10,201 nucleotides of DNA from JBBKWX01 sp037969175 (GTDB lineage: Bacteria > Bacteroidota > Bacteroidia > AKYH767-A > JBBKVM01). The position numbers and the translations under genes were made by a program. Shown here one piece after another: positions 1 to 5,606 of this stretch (the stretch's first letter is position 1; each line of letters begins with the position of its first letter). The stretch spans positions 1-10,201 of the forward strand of contig JBBKWX010000009.1 of assembly GCA_037969175.1 (NCBI GenBank), read 5' to 3'. The notes beneath the pieces were generated by a model. That model ran no database searches. It was given only the letters and a program-made list of their open reading frames with translations, and had not been told where the DNA came from.

Positions 1-119
1 AAAGAAGCAAAAAACCGTATTTGAATTTTTTGCTTCTTTGCTTAAAGACGAGTAGTAATTCACATTTCTTTAAAAAGAAAAAGATGAATTAGAATGCTCT
101 TTGCTTCTTTGCGTTAAAA
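1..119 (-). repeat. MITE-like repeat element, left copy (cut by window edge)
   Basis: This stretch is non-coding. Positions 30-119 are the reverse complement of 2708-2797, with 88 of 90 bases identical. The inner end (98-119, ending GCGTTAAAA) equals the terminal inverted repeat of the right-hand copy. The outer end begins within the opposite terminal repeat (AAAGAAGCAAA at 1-11), so roughly nine bases probably lie outside the window. The interior (about 10-29) differs from the right copy. Its centre can fold imperfectly (AATTCA near 57-62 against TGAATT near 85-90). There is no coding capacity, so any movement would need a transposase elsewhere. It may also act as the 3' end signal for the adjacent minus-strand gene, since no classical terminator was found in 120-171. 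Confidence 0.75.
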
Positions 120-171
120 CTTTCTGTTTTATTTGATTTAGTAAAAACTTCTCGTTTTAACCTTTAGAATT

Positions 172-807
172 TCATTCCGGATTTTGAGATTTACGAAGTT
201 TGAGAAAGCCGAGAATGAAGATAAATCCTGTGATGAGCATGATACCGATGATGATATACTCCAACTGGTGAATGATACCCGGAAATTGATTGCCAAGGAA
301 ATAGCCCAGAGGGATCAGCGTCCAGACCCATAGTATAGCTCCGACAATATTATAAAACTTAAATTTCCAGTAATTCATCTTGATCGTGCCCGCGACTATG
401 GGTGCGAATGTCCGGACGACCGGGAGAAAACGGGCAGCGATCAATGATTTACCACCATGTTTTTCGTAATAAGCATGTGCCATTTGCATGTGTTTCTTTT
501 TGAAAAAGAATGTATCCTTTTTGTTGAGGAAATTATCACCCAGGAATTTACCGGATGCGTAACCTGCAATATTGCCCGCGACAGCAGCCAGAGTTACGGT
601 AACCAACAAGAGCATGATGTTTACATCAAGGTCATTTGTCGCGCAAAGAAGTCCGGCTGTGAACAACAGAGGATCACCCGGAAAGATGAATCCGAAAAAG
701 ATACCGGTCTCAATGAAGATGATAACCAGCAGAAAAGTTAAGCCTCCATAGGCCAATAGCTTTTCAGAGTCAGAAAGAATTGCGAATATTTCTTGCCATG
801 AATCCAT
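172..807 (-). CDS. DedA-family (VTT domain) membrane protein
   Basis: The 211-residue integral membrane protein has the usual DedA length and motifs. An early acidic motif, ETGIFFGFIFPGDP, lies at residues 33-46. A small-residue motif GNIAGYASG lies at 78-86. The family's arginine motif ARFLPVVRTFAPIVAG lies at 125-140, with R126, R132, P136 and G140. Hydrophobic segments lie near 18-55, 62-88, 150-172 and 183-203. The family is linked to membrane homeostasis, and some members carry undecaprenyl phosphate or phosphatidylethanolamine across the membrane. Which substrate this one handles cannot be read from sequence. It starts 7 bp after the stop of the TerC-family gene on the same strand, so the two are very probably co-transcribed. 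Family assignment is firm; the specific role is open. Confidence 0.93.
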   Translation of the reverse strand: MDSWQEIFAILSDSEKLLAYGGLTFLLVIIFIETGIFFGFIFPGDPLLFTAGLLCATNDLDVNIMLLLVTVTLAAVAGNIAGYASGKFLGDNFLNKKDTFFFKKKHMQMAHAYYEKHGGKSLIAARFLPVVRTFAPIVAGTIKMNYWKFKFYNIVGAILWVWTLIPLGYFLGNQFPGIIHQLEYIIIGIMLITGFIFILGFLKLRKSQNPE

Positions 808-814
808 AGTGAAA

Positions 815-1789
815 TTAATTAAGTGCTTGTGTTTTGTTTATGTCGGCCTCGTCAGTTCCAATCTGCTTTTCGTTTGATTTAGTCTTGAATGCCAGCGATG
901 CCATGATGCTGACCAGCAGTATGCTTATGACAGTAATTAGTGTAATGCTGATAGGAATTTTATAGAAATCGCTCAAGAGCATTTTAGAACCAATGAACAG
1001 CAGGATGAGGGCAAGACCTATATTGAGGAAACGGAATAGGTTAAGCAATCCCGAGAGTGCGAAGTATAAAGATCGAAGTCCCAGTATGGCGAAAATATTG
1101 GAGGTATAGACCAGGAAGGTGTCCTGGGTAATGGCCAGGATGGCTGGGATGCTGTCAACAGCAAATATCAGATCGGTAATTTCAATAAAGATCAATACGA
1201 TGAACAAAGGAGTGGCGGCGATCAGACCATTAGGAAGTCGTGTGAAAAACTTATCACCTGCATATTCGGATGTGACCGGGATGAATCGTTTCACCAGCCG
1301 GATGATTATGTTCTTTTCCGGTTCAATAGGTTTCTGTTTCTGGAACAGCATTTTGAGCCCCGAGATAAAGATTATTCCTCCAAAAACATAGATGATCCAG
1401 TGAAACTGGTTGAGTAGAGCTACGCCTGCAAAGATGAAAATGACGCGCATCACGATCGCGCTTATTATACCCCAGAAGAGAACTTTATGTTGGTATTGCT
1501 CCGGAACGCGGAAATAGGAAAATACGAGCAGAAATACAAAAAGATTATCGACACTAAGGGAAAGCTCTACAAGGTAGCCCGTCAGAAATTCTATGGATTT
1601 TTCCGGGCCTTTCCAAAAGTAGATAATGACGTTAAAAAGAAAAGCCATACCCATCCAAACCATCGTCCACACCAGACTTTCCTTGAAACTGACCTTATGT
1701 GACTTGCGGTGGAACACACCCAGATCAAGTGCCAGCATGATCAAAACAAAAACATTAAACAAAATCCAAAATAAGGGCTCAGTTCCCAT
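815..1789 (-). CDS. TerC/Alx-family integral membrane protein, probable metal (Mn2+) exporter
   Basis: The 324-residue polytopic protein has the typical length of the longer TerC members (Alx type). Diagnostic features are LALDLGVFHRK at residues 19-29, GYLVELSLSVDNLFVFLL at 71-88, and IEITDLIFAVDSIPAI at 202-217. The membrane-embedded acidic residues E75, D81, E203, D206 and D212 are those expected for cation handling. About eight to nine hydrophobic segments are visible, with a soluble loop near 150-185 and a polar C-terminal tail after 302. Family members are tied to tellurite resistance, alkaline induction and manganese export; the manganese role is inferred from homologues, not from this sequence. 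It is the first gene of a two-gene minus-strand unit with the DedA-family gene and diverges from a TetR-type regulator. Confidence 0.93.
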   Translation of the reverse strand: MGTEPLFWILFNVFVLIMLALDLGVFHRKSHKVSFKESLVWTMVWMGMAFLFNVIIYFWKGPEKSIEFLTGYLVELSLSVDNLFVFLLVFSYFRVPEQYQHKVLFWGIISAIVMRVIFIFAGVALLNQFHWIIYVFGGIIFISGLKMLFQKQKPIEPEKNIIIRLVKRFIPVTSEYAGDKFFTRLPNGLIAATPLFIVLIFIEITDLIFAVDSIPAILAITQDTFLVYTSNIFAILGLRSLYFALSGLLNLFRFLNIGLALILLFIGSKMLLSDFYKIPISITLITVISILLVSIMASLAFKTKSNEKQIGTDEADINKTQALN

Positions 1790-1875
1790 AGTGCTGATTA
1801 TATAATTTAGAGTATATCGTTTTATTCAGGTTTCTGTTGGAATGTGCAAGTAGTGAACCGGATGATATTCTCGCC

Positions 1876-1897
1876 ATACTAAATGCAAATATAGTAT
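1876..1897. promoter_or_regulatory. Imperfect-spaced palindrome over the terC -7 box
   Basis: ATACTA (1876-1881) and TAGTAT (1892-1897) are perfect inverted arms separated by 10 bp. The site straddles the minus-strand -7 box at 1885-1893, so a bound protein would block that promoter. The surrounding DNA is AT-rich, so a chance palindrome is possible. Function is inferred only from position. Confidence 0.3.
1885..1893 (-). promoter_or_regulatory. Promoter -7 box for the terC-dedA unit
   Basis: Read on the minus strand this is TATATTTGC, an exact match to the Bacteroidota -7 consensus TAnnTTTG. It lies about 95 bp upstream of the TerC-family start codon. No TTTG was found at the expected -33 position (plus-strand coordinates about 1913-1917). 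That region is instead occupied by the 17-bp palindrome, so the promoter may be weak or controlled. Confidence 0.5.
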
Positions 1898-1909
1898 TAA
1901 TATTATTAA

Positions 1910-1926
1910 TGATAGTAATGCTATCA
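1910..1926. promoter_or_regulatory. Candidate TetR operator, 17-bp palindrome
   Basis: TGATAG-taatg-CTATCA is a perfect inverted repeat with 6-bp arms and a 5-bp centre, a plausible size for a TetR-family dimer site. Its centre (1918) lies between the two outward-facing -7 boxes, about 20-25 bp from each, so it covers the -33 region of both. This suggests autoregulation plus control of the terC-dedA unit. Binding is inferred; TetR regulators commonly bind palindromes next to their own genes. Confidence 0.45.
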
Positions 1927-1939
1927 CGAAAAATATTTA

Positions 1940-1947
1940 TACTTTTG
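1940..1947 (+). promoter_or_regulatory. Promoter -7 box for the tetR-type gene
   Basis: TACTTTTG matches the Bacteroidota -7 consensus TAnnTTTG and lies 32 bp before the ATG of the regulator. The -33 region (near 1917-1920) has only a poor match and lies in the candidate operator palindrome. Confidence 0.45.
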
Positions 1948-1979
1948 TTAGCCACGCATCATAACCTACCCATTTTTAT

Positions 1980-2654
1980 ATGGACCTTGCTTTACAGATA
2001 CGCATGAATGAGAACCTATATCTCCGGAATCCTGAGGAGACAGAGTTGGGCAGGCGTATTATCAGACATAGCATCCTGATGATCCTTGATCTGGGCTTTG
2101 AGGCATTTACATTCAAAAAGCTGGCGGTAGAAATTGGCAGTACGGAGGCGAGTACGTACAGATATTTCGAGAACAAACACAGACTATTACTATATATCGT
2201 TTCCTGGTACTGGAGCTGGCTTGAATACAAGATCACGGTCCACACCAATAACATTGAGGATCCAATGGAGCGTCTGAAAAAAGTGATCCTTATTCTGGGC
2301 ACTTATGTGGAGGATGATATCAATACCCCACATGTTGATGAGGATCAGTTGTTCAAGGTGGTGATGGTTGAGGGAGCCAAAGCCTTCCTGACCAGGCATG
2401 TGGATGCAGATTACAAACAGAAGATTTTCAAGCCTTACAAAAGTCTTTGCGACCGCATATCAGCAATCATCTGTGAATGTAATCCTGAATATGCCTATGC
2501 CCGCTCCTTGAGCAGCACCTTGGTCGAGACAGCAAATTTCCAGAATTTTTTCAAACGCAATCTTCCATCACTAACCGATTTCGATAAAGATCACGGTGAT
2601 GCTGAGGTAGTGAAATACCTGGAACAATTGGTTTTCTCAGCAATATCTAAATGA
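1980..2654 (+). CDS. TetR/AcrR-family transcriptional regulator
   Basis: The 224-residue protein has a typical TetR layout. A helix-turn-helix region lies at about residues 25-70, with the hallmark pattern FTFKKLAVEIGSTEASTYRYFENKHRLL at 43-70. It contains the turn after EIG and the YRYF-x-NK motif at the end of the recognition helix. The rest is an all-helical ligand/dimerisation region that does not reveal the ligand. The ATG at 1980 lies 32 bp after a TAnnTTTG box; a second in-frame ATG at 2004 would give 216 residues and leave the DNA-binding domain intact. It diverges from the TerC/DedA-family pair with palindromes in the shared gap, so it is most likely a local repressor of that pair. 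No terminator was seen before the repeat element at 2708. Confidence 0.9.
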   Translation: MDLALQIRMNENLYLRNPEETELGRRIIRHSILMILDLGFEAFTFKKLAVEIGSTEASTYRYFENKHRLLLYIVSWYWSWLEYKITVHTNNIEDPMERLKKVILILGTYVEDDINTPHVDEDQLFKVVMVEGAKAFLTRHVDADYKQKIFKPYKSLCDRISAIICECNPEYAYARSLSSTLVETANFQNFFKRNLPSLTDFDKDHGDAEVVKYLEQLVFSAISK

Positions 2655-2707
2655 TAGTGAAGATTGATTTCATCCTTTAATTTATGCAGGAAGTCATTTG
2701 GCTTGTT

Positions 2708-2845
2708 TTTTAACGCAAAGAAGCAAAGAGCATTCTAATTCATCTTTTTCTTTTTAAAGAAATGTGAATTACTGCTCGTCTTTTAGCAAAGAAGCAACGA
2801 ACAGTAGAAAAGTCTTTGCTATATCTTTGCTTCTTCGCGTTAAAA
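2708..2845 (+). mobile_element. MITE-like element with terminal inverted repeats, right copy
   Basis: This non-coding 138-bp element is bounded by 22-bp inverted repeats that match at 21 of 22 positions: 2708-2729 (TTTTAACGCAAAGAAGCAAAGA) and the complement of 2824-2845. Positions 2708-2797 match the reverse complement of 30-119 at 88 of 90 bases. The motif GCAAAGAAGCAA also recurs inside at 2786-2797. No target-site duplication is obvious next to the ends (TTG before, CTT after). It fills the gap between the regulator gene and the atp promoter. The name MITE-like describes only its structure; it could equally be a dispersed regulatory or structural repeat. Confidence 0.65.
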
Positions 2846-2851
2846 CTTTTC

Positions 2852-2893
2852 CGCTCCCCCGCTCTTTCGCTCTCCGCTCCCCTATTAAATAGG
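2852..2893. repeat. CGCTC pyrimidine-rich repeat followed by a 13-bp palindrome
   Basis: CGCTC occurs four times at 7-8 bp intervals (2852, 2860, 2868, 2875). It is followed at 2881-2893 by the perfect palindrome CCTATT-a-AATAGG. Both lie just upstream of the atp promoter -33 element at 2918. An operator or curvature role is possible but not shown. Confidence 0.4.
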
Positions 2894-2917
2894 TATCGAA
2901 AAACCCAAATTTCTCTG

Positions 2918-2949
2918 TTTGTTCATAAAGTAAAAAGGTATATCTTTGC
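2918..2949 (+). promoter_or_regulatory. Promoter of the atp operon
   Basis: TTTG (2918-2921) and TATCTTTGC (2941-2949) are separated by 19 bp, an excellent fit to the Bacteroidota primary sigma consensus TTTG-N19-TAnnTTTG. Transcription should begin near 2954-2957, leaving a leader of about 25 nt before the atpB ATG at 2981. This placement also shows that in-frame start codons upstream, such as the ATG at 2816, cannot be used from this promoter. Confidence 0.75.
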
Positions 2950-2980
2950 ACCGCTTTTAAGAAAGCCAATCAGATTGCCC

Positions 2981-4165
2981 ATGAAAATTACCGTAAATTC
3001 CTTGTTTTCAGCTTCTTACAAATCAATCTTTGCGCTTTTACTGACCTTCGGTTTAGGCCTTGGAAACGTCAATGCAAGCGAGACAGGACACGCTTCAGAA
3101 AGCGTTGCTGCAGCGCATGACAGTCTTGGAGCTGAGGCTCACGCCGACGAGCATGTCAAAGAAGGATTCAACGCAGGTGATATGATCATGCACCACGTTA
3201 CGGATTCTTACGATTGGCATATCATGGATTTTGGTGGTCATGCTATCTCAATTCCACTTCCTGTCATCGTTAAATCTGAAGGACAGGGCTGGGAAGTTTT
3301 CTCTACCTCACGTTTCGAACACGGACACGCTTCCTACAACGGCTATACCCTTGATCACGGCCATCTTTTAAGAGAAGACGGTGCTGAATTCTGGGATTTG
3401 AGTATCACCAAGAACACAGCAGCTATGATGCTCAGTATGATCATCATTTGTATATTATTTATCTCTGTTGCCAACGCTTACAAGAAAAGAACCGGTCTTG
3501 CTCCGAAAGGACTTCAAAGCTTTATTGAGCCGCTTATCCTTTTTGTTAGAGACGATATTGCCAAATCGAGCATCGGTCCTAAATACGAACGTTACATGCC
3601 TTTCCTGCTGAGCGTTTTCTTTTTTATCTGGATCAACAACCTCTTAGGTCTGGTTCCGTTTTTCCCGGGAGGGGTAAACGTTACAGGATCTGTAGCGGTA
3701 TGTCTGGTACTGGCACTCTTCACCTTTGCTATCACCATCTTCAGCGGTAATAAAAGCTATTGGATGCATATCGTTAACACACCCGGTGTTCCGTGGTGGT
3801 TAAAGTTCCCTGTACCTTTGATGCCTATTGTTGAGATCCTTGGATTCTTCTCTAAGCCTTTCGTATTGATGGTCCGACTATTTGCCAACATCACGGCAGG
3901 TCACATCATCGTACTTGGTTTCTTCTCTCTGATCTTCATCTTTGGAGATATGAGTGCAGGAGCAGGTTTGGGAGTATCTGTATTCAGTTTGATATTTACC
4001 ATCTTCATGACTATTCTGGAATTGCTGGTAGCATTCCTGCAGGCATATGTATTCACCCTTCTTTCGGCGATCTATTTCGGTATGGCGATAGAAGAACATC
4101 ACCATGATCACGCTCATAATGATCATGACCACGGGAAACACGAAAGTGACCCACATGTTATTTAG
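2981..4165 (+). CDS. atpB: ATP synthase F0 subunit a
   Basis: Subunit a (394 residues) forms the proton half-channels next to the c-ring. The start at 2981 follows the promoter and begins a signal-peptide-like segment (hydrophobic 15-30, possible cleavage after A32). A His-rich extracytoplasmic domain of about 110 residues follows, long compared with the roughly 270-residue E. coli protein but familiar in Bacteroidota. Membrane segments lie near 146-167, 205-228, 234-256, 275-322 and 334-369. The essential arginine is R299 in MVRLFANITAGH, and Q354 in LLVAFLQAYVF corresponds to E. coli Q252. By this alignment E. coli E219 is H308 and H245 is E347, the swapped pair found in many other organisms. 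The last 24 residues contain nine histidines. It is the first gene of the operon, 32 bp before atpE. Confidence 0.95.
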   Translation: MKITVNSLFSASYKSIFALLLTFGLGLGNVNASETGHASESVAAAHDSLGAEAHADEHVKEGFNAGDMIMHHVTDSYDWHIMDFGGHAISIPLPVIVKSEGQGWEVFSTSRFEHGHASYNGYTLDHGHLLREDGAEFWDLSITKNTAAMMLSMIIICILFISVANAYKKRTGLAPKGLQSFIEPLILFVRDDIAKSSIGPKYERYMPFLLSVFFFIWINNLLGLVPFFPGGVNVTGSVAVCLVLALFTFAITIFSGNKSYWMHIVNTPGVPWWLKFPVPLMPIVEILGFFSKPFVLMVRLFANITAGHIIVLGFFSLIFIFGDMSAGAGLGVSVFSLIFTIFMTILELLVAFLQAYVFTLLSAIYFGMAIEEHHHDHAHNDHDHGKHESDPHVI

Positions 4166-4197
4166 TATTTTTAAATTAACCTTAATATATCAATCAA

Positions 4198-4443
4198 ATG
4201 ATGTTATCAATTCTATTAGACGCAGCTATGGCTTACATGGGTGCAGGTATTGGCGCAGGTATCGCAGCTCTTGGAGCTGGTGTAGGTATCGGTCGTATCG
4301 GAGCTAGTGCATTGGAATCTATCGCTCGTCAGCCTGAGGCTGTTGGTGATATCCGTTCCAACATGATCGTTTCTGCAGCACTTATTGAAGGTGCCGCATT
4401 CTTTGCGATCGTACTTTGTCTTCTGATCGTTCTTCTTAAGTAG
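4198..4443 (+). CDS. atpE: ATP synthase F0 subunit c
   Basis: This 81-residue hairpin proteolipid forms the rotating c-ring. Helix 1 is glycine-rich (GAGIGAGIAALGAGVGIG, 15-32). The polar loop is ARQPE (43-47). Helix 2 carries the ion-binding carboxylate E64 in SAALIEGAAFF, fitting the family signature A-R-Q-P-x10-I-V-x3-L-x-E. The residue after E64 is glycine rather than the Ser/Thr typical of sodium-binding rings, and helix 1 has no sodium-type glutamine, so proton coupling is expected. Two adjacent ATGs (4198 and 4201) could start the protein. A strong hairpin terminator follows the stop codon, separating this gene from atpF. Confidence 0.95.
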   Translation: MMLSILLDAAMAYMGAGIGAGIAALGAGVGIGRIGASALESIARQPEAVGDIRSNMIVSAALIEGAAFFAIVLCLLIVLLK

Positions 4444-4457
4444 TCGAAAGATCATTC

Positions 4458-4493
4458 AACTTCTTCTCTGCGATTGGCAGAGAAGAAGTTTTT
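4458..4493 (+). terminator. Intra-operon terminator/attenuator after atpE
   Basis: A perfect 14-bp stem (4458-4471 with 4477-4490) closes a 5-nt loop (gattg). The 3' arm ends in TT and runs into TTTATT, giving a short T-tract with five consecutive Ts. It lies 14 bp after the atpE stop codon and 36 bp before atpF. No new promoter box is evident in between, so partial readthrough or 3'-end protection of an atpB-atpE message is the likely role. That would favour the c subunit, which is needed in about 8-15 copies per complex. Confidence 0.8.
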
Positions 4494-4528
4494 ATTCAAA
4501 CAAAATTCATCAACATAAATAATATAAC

Positions 4529-5023
4529 ATGGAACTCGTAAAACCCGGTATTGGACTCATCTTCTGGATGACCATATCATTTGGAATCGTTTTGTTCCTG
4601 CTTGCCAAGTTTGCCTGGAAGCCGATCATGGCTGCTCTTAGAGAGCGCGAAGATTCGATCACCCATGCTTTGGGCGCTGCTAAACAAGCTCGCGAAGAAA
4701 TGGCTGCTTTGAATAACGACAACCAACGTCTTATCAATGAGGCTAAGGGACAACGTGATCAGCTTCTGAAAGAAGCCAGAGAAGCAAAAGATCAGATCAT
4801 CAACGAAGCTAAGACACAAGCTACCGTGGAAGCCGACAGACTTATTGCTATTGGTCGTGAAGCGATCGAGAACCAAAAGATGGCTGCTATCACAGAACTT
4901 CAGAATCAGGTGGCAGCAATGTCTATCGAGATCGCTGAGCGTATCCTTCGTTCTGAACTGGCGAATGATGAAAAGCAAAAAGCTTTAATGACTGAGCTTC
5001 TGAAAGAAGTGAACAACAACTAA
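4529..5023 (+). CDS. atpF: ATP synthase F0 subunit b
   Basis: The 164-residue peripheral stalk subunit has a single N-terminal membrane helix (about 8-27, GLIFWMTISFGIVLFLLAKF). It is followed by the conserved W-K-P-I (30-33) that marks the membrane exit. After that comes a long charged, alanine-rich helix (about 35-150) typical of the right-handed coiled coil that reaches subunit delta. The length is close to the usual 156-170. It sits 85 bp after atpE, beyond the hairpin terminator, and 14 bp before atpH. The dimer of b holds alpha3beta3 against rotation. Nothing is missing or unusual. Confidence 0.95.
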   Translation: MELVKPGIGLIFWMTISFGIVLFLLAKFAWKPIMAALREREDSITHALGAAKQAREEMAALNNDNQRLINEAKGQRDQLLKEAREAKDQIINEAKTQATVEADRLIAIGREAIENQKMAAITELQNQVAAMSIEIAERILRSELANDEKQKALMTELLKEVNNN

Positions 5024-5037
5024 AAAACAGGGCCCCA

Positions 5038-5604
5038 ATGCTCGGAACAAAATTAGCTAAACGGTATTCCAAATCCCTTATCGATCTGGCGACAGAGAAG
5101 AATGTTCTTCCTGCCATCGCAGCCGATATGGAGTTGATCATGAATACCGTGGATGAAAACAGGGATCTTGGCAATATGCTGCGCAACCCGCTTATCCATG
5201 CAGATAAAAAAGCAGAGATCCTTCGCCAGATCTTCAGTGCTAAGGTAAATGACATGACCATGTCCTTTATCGATATCATTGCACGTAAGCGTCGTGAAAG
5301 CAACCTTCCTGCAATTGCAAAGGAAGTCGTTGATCAATACAGAACCATCCGCGGATATACTCAGGCTATCCTGACATCGGCAGTTGGAATTGATGAAACA
5401 CTTCGCAAGCAGATCATCGATATCGTTAAGAACGAAACTAAATCTGAAGTAGAACTGATTGAGAAGATCAATCCGGATCTGATAGGTGGTTTCATATTAC
5501 GTTTCGACGATAATCAATATGATACTACGGTGAGCCGCAGCTTGCGTTCTCTTCGTCGTAATTTCAGTAAGAATCTTTACATAGGAAAAATTAAAAATAA
5601 ATAA
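5038..5604 (+). CDS. atpH: ATP synthase F1 subunit delta
   Basis: The 188-residue delta (OSCP-like) subunit caps the alpha3beta3 head and binds subunit b. The N-terminal helical domain starts with KLAKRYSKSLIDLA (5-18) and contains RNPLIHADKKAEIL (49-62), both typical. The C-terminal part has the short strand pattern ending in INPDLIGGFILRFDDNQYD (144-162), a hallmark of the family. The length is close to the 177-180 norm. It starts 14 bp after atpF and ends 2 bp before atpA, so translation of the two is probably coupled. Confidence 0.94.
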   Translation: MLGTKLAKRYSKSLIDLATEKNVLPAIAADMELIMNTVDENRDLGNMLRNPLIHADKKAEILRQIFSAKVNDMTMSFIDIIARKRRESNLPAIAKEVVDQYRTIRGYTQAILTSAVGIDETLRKQIIDIVKNETKSEVELIEKINPDLIGGFILRFDDNQYDTTVSRSLRSLRRNFSKNLYIGKIKNK

Positions 5605-5606
5605 TC

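Noticed and set aside
457..741. 94-codon plus-strand open frame
   Set aside because: It is a shadow of the minus-strand DedA-family gene, whose motifs are unmistakable.
2822..2830. TATCTTTGC as a second atp promoter -7 box
   Set aside because: It is part of the element's terminal inverted repeat and has no TTTG about 19-21 bp upstream, unlike the site at 2941.
2769..2969. 66-codon minus-strand frame
   Set aside because: It spans the repeat element, CGCTC repeats and atp promoter; the composition is that of repeats, not protein.
2816..2980. 55-residue upstream extension of atpB from an in-frame ATG at 2816
   Set aside because: It overlaps the repeat element and the promoter at 2918-2949, while the ATG at 2981 follows the promoter and begins a clear signal-peptide-like segment.
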